Source: Azospira sp. I13 (lineage in GTDB: Bacteria; Pseudomonadota; Gammaproteobacteria; Burkholderiales; Rhodocyclaceae). From it: DNA of 64,000 nucleotides. The first letter of the stretch is position 1. Every line of letters begins with the position of its first letter. The stretch is taken from assembly GCF_003112695.1 (NCBI RefSeq), contig NZ_BFBP01000011.1, positions 15,401 to 79,400 of the forward strand, in the 5' to 3' direction. The position numbers and the translations under genes are program-made. Below are positions 7,704-18,343 of the stretch, in pieces. The notes beneath the pieces are model-generated. The model was not told the origin of the DNA and made no database searches. It was given only the letters and a program-made list of their open reading frames with translations.

Positions 7704-9926
7704 TCACCCCCGCCGCGCCCCTACCACGCCCTGGACATCGTGGATCAGCTTCAAGGTCCGCGTCAGCTGGGGCAGGTTGAGGATTTCCACGGTGAAGCCC
7801 ATGTGGGCCTGGCCCTGCTTGGAGAGGGTATGAACGCCGATGACGTTGATCTTCTCCCGGGCGAAAACGTCGGAGATATCCCGCAGCAGGCCCTGGCGGT
7901 CGTGGGCATCCACGGTGATATCCACCGGGAAAATGCCGTGGGGGTGGCCGCCCCACTCGGTCTCGATCACCCGCTCCGGGTGCAGGGCCTGGAGGTTGGC
8001 GAAATCGTGGCAGTCGGCCCGGTGGATGGAAACGCCCTTGCCCCGGGTGACGAAGCCCTGGATGGGGTCCGGCGGCGCCGGCTTGCAGCAGCGGGCCAGC
8101 TGGGTGAGCAGCTTGTCCACGCCGACAATGAGAATGCCCCGGTCGCCGGCGCCCTCCCCTTCGGCCGGCTTGGGCCGGCGCACCGGTATGGGCTCGGCGC
8201 CCCGCTCGTCCACCGGCGGCTCGGTGCCGCGCACGGCGGCCTGGAACAGGCGCAGGTTGAGTTCGTTGCGGGCAGCGGCGATGTAGAGGTCGTCCGCCTT
8301 GGCGTAGCCCAGCTTGCCCGCCAGTTCTTCCAGATTGGTACCGCCGCCGCCGACCCGCTGGATTTCCTTGGCCACGATGCCCCGGCCTTCGGCCAGGGAT
8401 TCTTCCAGGGCCAGGTTGGAGAACCAGGCCCTGGCCTTGGTCCGTGCCGTCTTGGTGGCGATGTAGCCGAGGGAGGGATTGAGCCAGTCCCGGGAGGGAC
8501 CGCCCTGCTTGGCGGCGACGATCTCCACCCGCTGCCCGGTCTTCAGGGCCGTATCCAGGGGCACCAGGGCCCCGTCCACCTTGGCGCCGCGGCAGCGGTG
8601 GCCCAGGTCAGTATGCAGGCGGTAGGCGAAGTCCACCGGGGTGGCACCTTGGGGCAGGTCCACCACCTTGCCCTGGGGCGTCATGACGTAGATGGTCTCG
8701 TCCAGGGCGGCCTGCTTGTAGTGGTTCACCCAGTCGGAGGAGTCGGAGACTTCGTCCTTCCAGGTCAGCAGCTGGCGCAGCCAGGCGATCTTGTCGTCGT
8801 AGTTGTCCTCGGAGCTGTGCTTGGTGCCTTCCTTGTAGCGCCAGTGGGCGGCTACGCCCAGCTCGGCGTGGCGGTGCATTTCCCAGGTGCGGATCTGCAC
8901 TTCCAGGCTGCGCCCGTCGGGGCAGCGCACGGCGGTGTGCAGGGAGCGGTAGTTATTGCCCTTGGGATTGGAGATGTAGTCGTCGAATTCCTTGGGGATC
9001 GGCGTCCAGATGTTGTGCACGATGCCCAGCACCGTGTAGCAGTCCTTCACCTCGTCCACGATGACGCGCAGGGCGCGGATATCGTACACCTCGGAGAAAT
9101 CCACACCCTTCTTGCGCATCTTGTTCCAGATGGAATAGATGTGCTTGGGCCGGCCGTAGATCTCGGCATTGGTGATGCCCACCGTAGCCAGCTCGGACTT
9201 GACCCGGGCCACGGCGTCGATGATGAACTGCTCCCGCTCCAGACGCTTCTCGTCGAGCATCTTGGCGATTTTCTTGTAGGTATCCGGGTGGATGAAGCGG
9301 AAGGAAAGGTCCTCCAGCTCCCACTTCAGTTCCCACACCCCGAGGCGGTTGGCCAGGGGGGAATAAAGTTCCAGGGTTTCCCGAGCCACATGGACCCGCA
9401 GCTCATCCGGTTCGGCGGCGTAGTAGCGCAGGGTCTGGGTGCGGGAGGCGAGGCGCAGCAGCACCACCCGGATGTCTTCCACCATGGCCAGGAACATCTT
9501 GCGCAGGACTTCCACCTGGGCCTTCATTTCCTGGGGATTCTGGGTGGTGTCGGCGACAAAACCCCGGGTGATGGGGCGCAGCCGGTTGAGCCGGGAAATG
9601 CCGCCCACCAGGTGGGCCACGCCATGACCGAAACGCTCGGAAATGGATTCCAACCCCTTGTCGTCGTAGGTGGCCACCGCGAACAGCAGGGCCGCCGCGC
9701 GGGACGTGGCATCCAGGCGCAGGCCGGCAATGATGAGGGCCATGCCCAGGGCGTGGGAGAGAATCCCCTCGCCGCTGCCCAGGGTCTTGTCGCCATAGGC
9801 GTCCCGGGCATAGTCGGCCGCCTGACGGATGAACGCCGTCTCCCCCGGGGGAAGGCCATCGGTGAGGGTCAGGAGGGATTGTTCGAAGTCGCTCTGGGCG
9901 GCGACGGAGTGGACGACGGAAACCAT
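7704..9926 (-). CDS. relA: (p)ppGpp synthetase I, RelA type
   Basis: A 740-residue ribosome-associated stringent-response enzyme making (p)ppGpp from ATP and GTP/GDP. Domain order: degenerate HD hydrolase domain (~45-185), synthetase domain (~240-360, YGRPKHIYSIWNKM, VYDIRALRVIV, NYRSLHTAV), TGS (~400-460), helical/zinc-finger region (LARCCKPAPPDPI) and C-terminal ACT (~665-738). The hydrolase His-Asp pair is missing (FAVATYDDKG where HD is expected), and the synthetase carries the EFDDYI motif of monofunctional RelA rather than the RFKDYI of SpoT/Rel. It should therefore make but not degrade the alarmone; SpoT must be elsewhere. The ATG at 9926 has an ideal Shine-Dalgarno, AAGGAGGT, 11 bases upstream. 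Confidence 0.95.
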   Translation of the reverse strand: MVSVVHSVAAQSDFEQSLLTLTDGLPPGETAFIRQAADYARDAYGDKTLGSGEGILSHALGMALIIAGLRLDATSRAAALLFAVATYDDKGLESISERFGHGVAHLVGGISRLNRLRPITRGFVADTTQNPQEMKAQVEVLRKMFLAMVEDIRVVLLRLASRTQTLRYYAAEPDELRVHVARETLELYSPLANRLGVWELKWELEDLSFRFIHPDTYKKIAKMLDEKRLEREQFIIDAVARVKSELATVGITNAEIYGRPKHIYSIWNKMRKKGVDFSEVYDIRALRVIVDEVKDCYTVLGIVHNIWTPIPKEFDDYISNPKGNNYRSLHTAVRCPDGRSLEVQIRTWEMHRHAELGVAAHWRYKEGTKHSSEDNYDDKIAWLRQLLTWKDEVSDSSDWVNHYKQAALDETIYVMTPQGKVVDLPQGATPVDFAYRLHTDLGHRCRGAKVDGALVPLDTALKTGQRVEIVAAKQGGPSRDWLNPSLGYIATKTARTKARAWFSNLALEESLAEGRGIVAKEIQRVGGGGTNLEELAGKLGYAKADDLYIAAARNELNLRLFQAAVRGTEPPVDERGAEPIPVRRPKPAEGEGAGDRGILIVGVDKLLTQLARCCKPAPPDPIQGFVTRGKGVSIHRADCHDFANLQALHPERVIETEWGGHPHGIFPVDITVDAHDRQGLLRDISDVFAREKINVIGVHTLSKQGQAHMGFTVEILNLPQLTRTLKLIHDVQGVVGARRG

Positions 9927-10037
9927 GGGGCAATTATACCTCCTTGGGCAGGAATCCCCGCCCCGCCCTCCGGACCGTCTCGACGGACGCCCCGAGACTG
10001 CCTTTGAGGCCCTGCCTTAGGCGGGAAAACCCGGGCC

Positions 10038-10065
10038 TGGACAGGGGCGCCTCCTGGGGCATAAT
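10038..10065 (+). promoter_or_regulatory. Candidate sigma-70 promoter of the EamA exporter gene
   Basis: TGGACA (10038-10043), a 16-base spacer, and CATAAT (10060-10065), about 50 bases before the start codon at 10117. Read by eye. Confidence 0.4.
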
Positions 10066-10116
10066 CCCGTCTCCCATACCCAAAGGCCCAAGCCTCCCCG
10101 GGCCGGATAAAACGAC

Positions 10117-11043
10117 ATGCCCCCCAACACGCCCCTGTACCGCCACCCCTATCTGCTGCTCACCCTCACGGCCCTTTTCTGGTCGGGCAACATGGTGCTG
10201 GGACGGGGTATCCGGGCTGACGTGCCCCCCATTGCCCTGGCCTTCTGGCGCTGGATCATCGCCCTGGCCCTGGTGGCGCCCCTGGCCCTGCCCCACCTGA
10301 AGGAACAATGGCCCCTGCTGAAAAAGGCCTGGAAGACCGTGCTGGTACTGGGCCTGCTGGGGGTGGGCTGCTACAACACCTTCGCCTACATCGCCCTGCA
10401 ATACACCGCTGCTACCAACGCGGTACTGCTCAATTCCTTCATTCCCATCGTCACCATTGCCCTTTCCTGGCTCTTCCTGGGCAAGCACCTGAAGCCCATC
10501 GAAGCCATCGGCGTGGCCATTTCCTTCACCGGCGCCGCCACCATCATCGCCCGGGGCGACCTGCAGGTGCTGCTGGGCCTTTCCCTCAACCTGGGGGATG
10601 TATGGATGCTGGGGGCAGTGCTGACCTGGGCCGTCTATACCGTCGGCCTGCAATGGCGCCCGGCGGGCGTTCACCCCATGCTCATACTGGGGGCCCTGAC
10701 CCTGGTCGGCGTCCTCGCCCTGGCACCGCTTTACGCCTGGGAGCTGGGCACCTTCGGCGGCGCTGCCCGGCATATCAACCTGCGCTGGGAGGCCCTGGCC
10801 GGCATCGCCTATGTAGGCATTTTTCCCAGCTTCATCGGCTACATCTTCTACAACAAGGGGGTGGCCGAGGTGGGGCCCAACAAGGCCAGCCTCTTCATCC
10901 ACCTCATGCCGGTCTTCGGCACCCTGCTTTCTGCCGCCTTCCTGGGGGAACTGCCCCATCTCTACCACCTGGCCGGCATTGCCCTGATCTTCGCCGGCAT
11001 CTACCTCACCATGGCCCGGATGCCCCGCCTGAAAGGCCAATGA
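10117..11043 (+). CDS. DMT superfamily (EamA) membrane exporter
   Basis: A 308-residue inner-membrane protein with about ten hydrophobic helices in two EamA repeats. The first repeat begins LLTLTALFWSGNMVLGR, the second is centred on MLGAVLTWAVYTVGLQW. The motif GAATIIARGD lies between the halves and the end has IALIFAGIYLTM. The family exports small metabolites such as amino acids or drugs; the substrate is not predictable. The stop overlaps the start of mtfA (AATGATG), so the two genes are translationally coupled. Confidence 0.87.
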   Translation: MPPNTPLYRHPYLLLTLTALFWSGNMVLGRGIRADVPPIALAFWRWIIALALVAPLALPHLKEQWPLLKKAWKTVLVLGLLGVGCYNTFAYIALQYTAATNAVLLNSFIPIVTIALSWLFLGKHLKPIEAIGVAISFTGAATIIARGDLQVLLGLSLNLGDVWMLGAVLTWAVYTVGLQWRPAGVHPMLILGALTLVGVLALAPLYAWELGTFGGAARHINLRWEALAGIAYVGIFPSFIGYIFYNKGVAEVGPNKASLFIHLMPVFGTLLSAAFLGELPHLYHLAGIALIFAGIYLTMARMPRLKGQ

Positions 11044-11849
11044 TGGGCTGGCTGGCACAGCGCCTGGGCCGCCTGTTCGGCGCCCGGGAACACCGCCCCA
11101 TTGCCCCAACGCTGTGGGCCGATACCCTGGCCGCCCTGCCCTTCCTGCAACGGCTCACGCCAGCGGAACTGGAACGGCTGAAGTCCCTCAGCGAGGCCTT
11201 TCTCGCCGAGAAGCAGTTTGCCGGTGCCGGCGGCCTGGAAGTGAGCGACGCCATGGGCGTGCATATCGCCGCCCAGGGCTGCCTGCCCATCCTCAACCTG
11301 GGCCTGGAGTGGTATCGGGATTGGGTGGAAGTAATCGTCTACCCGGATGAATTCGTGGTGCCGCGGCAGGAGATGGATGAAACCGGCGTCGTCCACGAAT
11401 ACGATGAAGTGGCCTCGGGCCAGGCCTGGAGCGGTGGCCCCCTGATCGTTTCCTGGCAGGACAGCCAGATGGCGGGAGCCGGCTACAACGTGGTGATCCA
11501 TGAATTCGCCCACAAGCTGGACATGCTCAACGGCGACCCGGACGGCCTGCCGCCCCTGCACGCGGGGATGGACCGGCAAGCCTGGCTGGCGGCCCTGGAC
11601 GGGGCCTACGATGATTTCTGCCAACGGGTGGAGCGGGCCGAATGGGCCGGCGAGGAGGCCCTGGCCCAGTTGCCCATCGACCCCTATGGGGCCGAGCATC
11701 CAGGGGAGTTCTTCGCGGTGGTGTCGGAAACCTTCTTTGAATCCCCCGCCGTGCTGGCGGCCGAGTACCCGGAGCTGTATCGCCAGCTCTGCCTGTTCTA
11801 TCGCCAGGAACCGGCCGGCTCCGGAACTGCTGCCGACAACGACAACTGA
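11040..11849 (+). CDS. mtfA: MtfA-family zinc peptidase (DUF980)
   Basis: A 269-residue cytosolic protein of the MtfA (Mlc titration factor) family, a gluzincin-like metallopeptidase. The zinc motif is VIHEFAHKLDMLNG (HExxH, about residue 155), and the downstream Glu helix is FFAVVSETFFESP. Upstream, EYDEVASGQAWSGGPLIVSW is also family-typical. In E. coli MtfA binds the repressor Mlc and affects ptsG; whether that role applies here is unknown. Two tandem ATGs (11040, 11043) are possible starts; both overlap the exporter stop. The C-terminal AADNDN tail is low complexity. Confidence 0.9.
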   Translation: MMGWLAQRLGRLFGAREHRPIAPTLWADTLAALPFLQRLTPAELERLKSLSEAFLAEKQFAGAGGLEVSDAMGVHIAAQGCLPILNLGLEWYRDWVEVIVYPDEFVVPRQEMDETGVVHEYDEVASGQAWSGGPLIVSWQDSQMAGAGYNVVIHEFAHKLDMLNGDPDGLPPLHAGMDRQAWLAALDGAYDDFCQRVERAEWAGEEALAQLPIDPYGAEHPGEFFAVVSETFFESPAVLAAEYPELYRQLCLFYRQEPAGSGTAADNDN

Positions 11850-11918
11850 GCCCCCTCCCGCATCCCCGCGCAGGCGCCTTCAGTCGTCCGCAGGCTGAGT
11901 GGCGCTGTGGCTTGGAAC

Positions 11919-12737
11919 TCAGTGATCGCCCTGGAATTTTTTCTCCCCGGCCAAGATGGCCAGGGGCAGCCAGTTTTCCGGCGGCGGCAGGGGGCAGGTG
12001 GCAAAGGGCGTGAAGGCGCAGGGCGGGTTGTAGGCCCGGTTGAAATCCAGCACCAGGCGGCCGTGCTCCGGCGCCGCCGTGCGCAGGAAACGCCCGGCGC
12101 CGTAGGTCAAACGGCCGCTGCTGCCATCCCGGAAGACAAAAAACACGCTTTCCCCCGTCACCTCCATGGGCAACAGGGCCAGGGTCTGCCCCTGGATTTC
12201 GAAGACAGCCCGGTAGCCCACCTGTACGGACTTCAGTTCGCCGGTAACGGTCGGCACTTCCATGGTCAGGGACTCGGCCAGGGTTTCCCAGCGGGCCTCG
12301 ATACGCCAGGCCGGATCGTAGTCAAAACAGTCGATACCCGGGAAAGGCCGCCGGGCCTGCCAGGCCAGATCCCGCAGGCGCACCGCGAGGCGTCCGTCGC
12401 GGGCAATCACGGTAAATCGGTAATCGCCCCAGGCCACCGTGGTGGGGGCGCCTTTGGCATCGATCAGCAGGGTTTGGGGATCCCCCTCTCGAGGCCGCCA
12501 GCGCACGGATTCCACCGTTTCGCCGGACCACTCGATGACGCCCAGATTGGCCGCCTCCGCTACCTCGGCAGGTAATCGCACCGTGCAATCCTCGCCCCAG
12601 CCCACGACATTGGCCCCGGGCTCCAGCCAAAACAGGCCGATCAGTCCCGGCCAGCCATCCGCCGCCGTCAATTCGGCCAGGCGGCGTTGGCGCCAGCCCT
12701 GGTGGCGGGCTTGCGGGGTCAGGGTGGGATCGCTCAT
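11919..12737 (-). CDS. DUF1684 family protein
   Basis: A 272-residue protein recognised as DUF1684 by the order of its conserved segments: WPGLIGLFWLEPG near the N-terminus, GDYRFTVIARDGRLAVRLRD in the middle, FDYDPAWRIEARWE, then FFVFRDGSSGRLTYGAGRFL and the ending DFNRAYNPPCAFTPFATCPLPPPENWLPLAI. The last segment (YNPPCAF...C..PP.N) is the most conserved stretch of the family. No catalytic function is established. I chose MSDPTLTP at 12737 because it follows the upstream methyltransferase gene by 7 bases; longer starts would overlap that gene. Probably co-transcribed with it. Confidence 0.85.
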   Translation of the reverse strand: MSDPTLTPQARHQGWRQRRLAELTAADGWPGLIGLFWLEPGANVVGWGEDCTVRLPAEVAEAANLGVIEWSGETVESVRWRPREGDPQTLLIDAKGAPTTVAWGDYRFTVIARDGRLAVRLRDLAWQARRPFPGIDCFDYDPAWRIEARWETLAESLTMEVPTVTGELKSVQVGYRAVFEIQGQTLALLPMEVTGESVFFVFRDGSSGRLTYGAGRFLRTAAPEHGRLVLDFNRAYNPPCAFTPFATCPLPPPENWLPLAILAGEKKFQGDH

Positions 12738-12744
12738 GAAGGAC

Positions 12745-13383
12745 TCAATCCTTCCGGCAAACGGCGTAGCAGGCCATGATGCCCTGGGGGGCGCCATAGT
12801 TCTGGGGATTGGTGTCGCCGATGCCTTCCTTGGAAGAAATGTTGATGTGGAAATCCCCTTCCAGCCAGGTGAAGCCGCTGGATTCATGGATACGGCGCAG
12901 GGCGGCGGGAGAATAGCGGAAGTTGTCTTCCGGGCTGGGGTGGTAGGGGAAAAGGAAGGGGGTGGAGTTGATCAGGTAGCCGCCCTTCTTGACGATCTTG
13001 TAGAGAGCGTCGGAAACCTTGTAGGGGTTCTCCACGTGCTCGAAGACCGACACCATGATCACGGTGTTGAAGGTATCGGCATACTTCTCGGGCAACTGCT
13101 CGATATAGGGGTCGCCGTATTCCGGGTTGGCGATGATGTAGCCGGGGTCGATGAACTGCCAGGGCCGCTCCAGACGCACGTAGCGGTCGCTCTGCATGGG
13201 GTGGGGAATTTTCACCGACCACTTGTGGCCGTCCAGCTCGAGATCCAGGGCCAGGGCCTTGGCCATGGAGACATCGTAATCGGCGATGCTGGGGGCGATG
13301 AGGCCGCCGGCGTCCAGCAGAGGGCCCTGCAAGCCGTAACGGGTATGCAGGGTACGGATGAGGTCGATGTCTTTCTTGAACAT
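12745..13383 (-). CDS. Class I SAM-dependent methyltransferase-like protein
   Basis: A 212-residue protein with a Rossmann methyltransferase layout: a glycine-rich first strand (GPLLDAGGLIAPS), then FNTVIMVSVFEHVENPYKVSDALYKIVKKGGYLINSTPF, which is the motif IV-VI region typical of small-molecule or sugar methyltransferases. The motif I glycines (DAGG) are weak compared with the usual E/DxGxGxG, so cofactor binding is likely but not proven. The substrate is unknown. It heads a two-gene unit with the DUF1684 gene. Confidence 0.75.
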   Translation of the reverse strand: MFKKDIDLIRTLHTRYGLQGPLLDAGGLIAPSIADYDVSMAKALALDLELDGHKWSVKIPHPMQSDRYVRLERPWQFIDPGYIIANPEYGDPYIEQLPEKYADTFNTVIMVSVFEHVENPYKVSDALYKIVKKGGYLINSTPFLFPYHPSPEDNFRYSPAALRRIHESSGFTWLEGDFHINISSKEGIGDTNPQNYGAPQGIMACYAVCRKD

Positions 13384-13446
13384 GGGGGTTCGCCGGGTAG
13401 GTGGGTTGGAGAAGCCCTATTCTAGCGCCCTCCCGGGCAGCATGGC

Positions 13447-14487
13447 CTAGAGCCGAAAGCGGCCGGGCAGATCGAAAGAGGTCTGGAGCCCAACTTGATC
13501 GCCATGGGCATTGAGCCACACCAGGGTGTCGGTGTAGCCCATGTCGTGAAGTTGGCAGAGGAAAGGCCAGTCAGCCGCCACCTTGGTCTCGCTGCCGAAC
13601 TGACGCAGCAAGTCGGCAGCCTCAATGAGGTGGAAATGGGTGCCGCGGATGCGCTGCTCCAGCCCCCCCACCTCCAGGCCCTGGCGTTCGGAAAAGTCGA
13701 TGACGTTGGAAAAGAGCAGCATCTCCCGCAGCACGCTGGTGTTGAAGGCCAGCTCCATGGCCCGGGCGCGGATTTCCTCCACCGAGGTGGGCACCTCTCC
13801 ATAGACCGGCGGGGCCAGCAGCACCAGGAGGATTTCCTTGCTGTCGCATTCGTAGAACAGGGGGAAGACCGCCGGGTTGGCCGAATAGCCGCCGTCCCAG
13901 TAGGGCTCGCCGTCGATCTCCACGGCATGGTGGATCATGGGCAGGCAGGCCGAGGCCAGGGCGGCATCGACGCTCAACTCGGCATTGCGGAAGAGGCGCA
14001 GCTTGCCGGTATTGGCATTGGTGGCGGCAAGGAACAGGCGTACCGGGCTGTGACGGCGTAGGGCCTCAAAATCCACCTGCTGCTTGAGCAACTTGCGCAG
14101 GGGATTGAAGTTGAGGGGATTCAACTGGTAGGGCGAAAGGTACTGGGTCCAGTTGAGCATCAGCTTGGTGGCGGGCAGCAGGGCCACGCCCTCCCCGCCC
14201 ATCACCGGACGGGAGAGATCCAGCGGCACACTGTCCGCAAGGGCCCGCCAGAACTCGGCCAGGGCCTGCCTGGCCCCTTCCCGGCCACCGGACATGAGGC
14301 CCTGGGCCAGCACCAGGGCATTCATGGCGCCGGCACTGGTGCCGCTGATACCGTCGAAACCGAAACGACCGTCGTCCAGCAGACAGTCCAGCACACCCCA
14401 GCTGTAGGCCCCGTGGGCACCACCGCCCTGGAGTGCCAGGTTGATGGCAATGCTGTCGTCTGCTGCGTTTCCCTGGGGGATACTCAT
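13447..14487 (-). CDS. Patatin-like phospholipase
   Basis: A 346-residue serine acyl hydrolase. The oxyanion-hole glycines are NLALQGGGAHGAYSWGVL near residue 17, the nucleophile elbow is GISGTSAGAMNALV (Ser in GTSAG, about residue 51), and the catalytic Asp is in YWDGGYSANPA (DGG motif, about residue 205). This Ser-Asp dyad defines patatins (RssA-like subgroup). It likely hydrolyses membrane lipid or acyl esters. No signal peptide is seen, so it is probably cytoplasmic. It is divergent from gpmI. Confidence 0.9.
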   Translation of the reverse strand: MSIPQGNAADDSIAINLALQGGGAHGAYSWGVLDCLLDDGRFGFDGISGTSAGAMNALVLAQGLMSGGREGARQALAEFWRALADSVPLDLSRPVMGGEGVALLPATKLMLNWTQYLSPYQLNPLNFNPLRKLLKQQVDFEALRRHSPVRLFLAATNANTGKLRLFRNAELSVDAALASACLPMIHHAVEIDGEPYWDGGYSANPAVFPLFYECDSKEILLVLLAPPVYGEVPTSVEEIRARAMELAFNTSVLREMLLFSNVIDFSERQGLEVGGLEQRIRGTHFHLIEAADLLRQFGSETKVAADWPFLCQLHDMGYTDTLVWLNAHGDQVGLQTSFDLPGRFRL

Positions 14488-14501
14488 GGGCCGGCCTCGG
14501 A

Positions 14502-14530
14502 TTGACTGATGGGTTTATGGCTAGGATACT
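14502..14530 (+). promoter_or_regulatory. Candidate sigma-70 promoter of gpmI
   Basis: TTGACT (14502-14507), a 17-base spacer and GATACT (14525-14530), 97 bases before the gpmI start codon. Near-consensus -35 with ideal spacing. Confidence 0.5.
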
Positions 14531-14626
14531 TCGCCCGGCGCCGCAGCAGGCATCTTGCCGCTTTTTATAGGCCTGCCGCACGGCTTTTCGGATTTTCCCG
14601 CACCGCACATCCCAGGAATTCTCCCC

Positions 14627-16279
<1,653 letters not shown>

Positions 16280-16334
16280 TCCAGGCGCTCTCCAGCCATT
16301 GCAGATTCCCCCCGGCCAGCCCGGGGTTAAAAAG

Positions 16335-16369
16335 AAAAAAGGCAGCGGAACATTCCGCTGCCTTTTTTG
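16335..16369. terminator. Bidirectional terminator between gpmI and the dehydrogenase gene
   Basis: Sixteen-base arms pair perfectly: 16335-16350 (AAAAAAGGCAGCGGAA) with 16353-16368. T-runs occur on both strands. It serves gpmI and the convergent 3-hydroxyacyl-CoA dehydrogenase gene. Confidence 0.93.
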
Positions 16370-16437
16370 TTGCGACTTTGCTGCCACTTTGCAACCAAAT
16401 CCGGCGTCTTGGCCGGAAGGAGCAAAGGCCGTCCGGC

Positions 16438-17286
16438 TTAGTAGGTGTAGAAACCCTTGCCGGTCTTGCGGCCCAGGTAGCCGGCTTCCACCATTTCCAC
16501 CAGCAGGGGGGCGGGACGGTACTTGGGATCCTTGGTGCCTTCGAACAGCACCTGCATCACGGCCAGTTCCACATCCAGACCGATCATGTCGCACAGGGCC
16601 AGGGGGCCGATGGGGTGGTTGCAGCCCAGCTTCATGGCATCGTCGATGGCGGCAGCGTCGGCCAGGCCTTCGCCCAGGGCGAAGATGGCTTCGTTGATCA
16701 TGGGGCAGAGCAGACGGTTCACCACGAAGCCCGGGCTGTTCTTCACTTCCACCGGGGTCTTGCCCACGGCCTTGGAGAGGGTTTCCACGGCGGCGTAGGT
16801 GGCGTCGGAGGTCTGCAGGCCACGAATCACTTCCACCAGGGCCATCATCGGCACCGGATTGAAGAAGTGCATGCCGATGACCTGAGCGGGACGCTTGGTG
16901 GTGGCGGCCAGCTTGGTGATGGAAATGGAAGAGGTGTTGGAGGCGATGATGGCTTCGGGCTTGGCCAGATCGTCCAGCTGCTTGAAAATCTTGGTCTTGA
17001 GGTCGAAGTTTTCGGTGGCGGCTTCGATGATCAGGTCCACATCCTTCAGGGCGGCCACGTCGGTGGCGGTCTTGATCTTGCCCAGGGCGGCGGCCTTCTG
17101 TTCGGCCGTCATCTTTTCCTTCTTGATCAGGCGGTCCAGGCTGGCGGAAATGGTGGCCACGCCCTTCTGCACAGCGGCGTCGGAGATGTCGGTGAGCACG
17201 ACGTCAAAGCCGGAAACGGCAAAAGCCTGGGCGATGCCGTTGCCCATGGTGCCGGCGCCGACGATACCGATAGTCTTCAGTTCCAT
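16438..17286 (-). CDS. 3-hydroxybutyryl-CoA dehydrogenase
   Basis: A 282-residue NAD-dependent enzyme oxidising (S)-3-hydroxyacyl-CoA. The dinucleotide-binding motif [17 protein letters not shown] opens the protein. The family signature [17 protein letters not shown] contains the catalytic His, the partner motif is [20 protein letters not shown], and the C-terminal domain has [18 protein letters not shown]. Length and motifs match the short single-domain Hbd/PaaH type used in beta-oxidation, polyhydroxyalkanoate turnover or aromatic degradation. Start [10 protein letters not shown] at 17286, preceded by AGAGGGA. A palindrome 33 bases upstream may be an operator. Confidence 0.93.
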   Translation of the reverse strand: MELKTIGIVGAGTMGNGIAQAFAVSGFDVVLTDISDAAVQKGVATISASLDRLIKKEKMTAEQKAAALGKIKTATDVAALKDVDLIIEAATENFDLKTKIFKQLDDLAKPEAIIASNTSSISITKLAATTKRPAQVIGMHFFNPVPMMALVEVIRGLQTSDATYAAVETLSKAVGKTPVEVKNSPGFVVNRLLCPMINEAIFALGEGLADAAAIDDAMKLGCNHPIGPLALCDMIGLDVELAVMQVLFEGTKDPKYRPAPLLVEMVEAGYLGRKTGKGFYTY

Positions 17287-17317
17287 GTGATTCCCTCTGA
17301 AATATCTGATGAATGTT

Positions 17318-17337
17318 TCCATACCACTGCGTATGGA
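17318..17337. promoter_or_regulatory. Operator-like palindrome upstream of the dehydrogenase gene
   Basis: TCCATAC at 17318-17324 and its reverse complement GTATGGA at 17331-17337, separated by six bases, between the divergent dehydrogenase and menB genes. The arrangement suits a dimeric repressor, but no regulator gene is adjacent. Confidence 0.35.
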
Positions 17338-17502
17338 GAACCGCTACTCTACCGCACTGCGGCGCAGCAATCCAGCCTCCCATCCAGGCCTCCAGCCCGG
17401 CCCTGCGGGGTCTTCCGGGAGACGACCCAGATCAATGGCGAGGCGCAGGCCCCGCCGCTATACTCGCCCTACCCCGCAACCATTCTTGCCGAACTGCCCA
17501 CC

Positions 17503-18333
17503 ATGATCCGCACCGCCCTGCCCTGGGCCGCCCAGGCCGACTATTCCGACATCCGCTACGAAGCCTGTGACGGCATCGCCAAGATCACCATCAACCGCCC
17601 GGAGCGACGCAATGCCTTCCGCCCCGAGACCGTGCATCAACTCATTGACGCCTTCCACCGCGCCCATCGGGACAACGCCATCGGCGCCATCATCCTCACC
17701 GGTGAAGGCCCGGAGGCCTTCTGTTCCGGCGGCGATCAGAAAGTGCGCGGCGACGACGGCGGCTATCACGATGAAACCGGCACGCCCCACCTCAACGTCC
17801 TCGACCTGCAGATGCAGATTCGCCGCCTGCCCAAGCCGGTCGTTGCCATGGTGGCCGGCTACGCCATCGGCGGCGGCCACGTCCTGCATCTGGTGTGCGA
17901 CCTAACTATTGCTGCCGACAACGCCCGCTTCGGCCAGACCGGCCCCCGGGTCGGCAGCTTCGACGCCGGTCTGGGCGCCGGCCTCATGGCCCGTACCATT
18001 GGCATGAAGCGGGCCAAGGAAATCTGGTTCCTCTGCCGCCAGTACGATGCCGCCCAGGCCCTGGATTGGGGCCTGGTCAATACCGTGGTGCCAGTAGAAA
18101 AGCTGGAGGAGGAAACCGTCGCCTGGTGCCAGGAAATGCTCCGCCTTTCCCCCATGGCCCTGCGCCTACTCAAGGCCGGCTTCAATGCCGACACTGACGG
18201 CCTAGCCGGCATTCAGGAACTGGCGGGCAACGCCACCGGCCTCTTCTACATGACCGAGGAAGGCCAGGAAGGCCGGGATGCCTGGCTGGAGCGCCGTCCC
18301 CCCGATTTCGCCCAATATCGCAAGCGGCCCTGA
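17503..18333 (+). CDS. menB: 1,4-dihydroxy-2-naphthoyl-CoA synthase
   Basis: A 276-residue crotonase-fold enzyme that closes the second ring of menaquinone from o-succinylbenzoyl-CoA. The MenB-specific stretches are present: [65 protein letters not shown] and the C-terminal [17 protein letters not shown]. These distinguish MenB from generic enoyl-CoA hydratases. I chose [10 protein letters not shown] at 17503; the same frame runs open far upstream without homology. menC follows after 10 bases. Other men genes are not in the window. Confidence 0.94.
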   Translation: MIRTALPWAAQADYSDIRYEACDGIAKITINRPERRNAFRPETVHQLIDAFHRAHRDNAIGAIILTGEGPEAFCSGGDQKVRGDDGGYHDETGTPHLNVLDLQMQIRRLPKPVVAMVAGYAIGGGHVLHLVCDLTIAADNARFGQTGPRVGSFDAGLGAGLMARTIGMKRAKEIWFLCRQYDAAQALDWGLVNTVVPVEKLEEETVAWCQEMLRLSPMALRLLKAGFNADTDGLAGIQELAGNATGLFYMTEEGQEGRDAWLERRPPDFAQYRKRP

Positions 18334-18343
18334 GCAAGCATCC

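Noticed and set aside
7740..10007. 755-codon plus-strand frame opposite relA
   Set aside because: Composition is dominated by Gly, His, Gln, Val, the signature of the reverse frame of a GC-rich gene; no domain is recognisable.
16378..17502. Upstream extension of menB
   Set aside because: Antisense to the dehydrogenase gene; the MenB family N-terminus fits the ATG at 17503.
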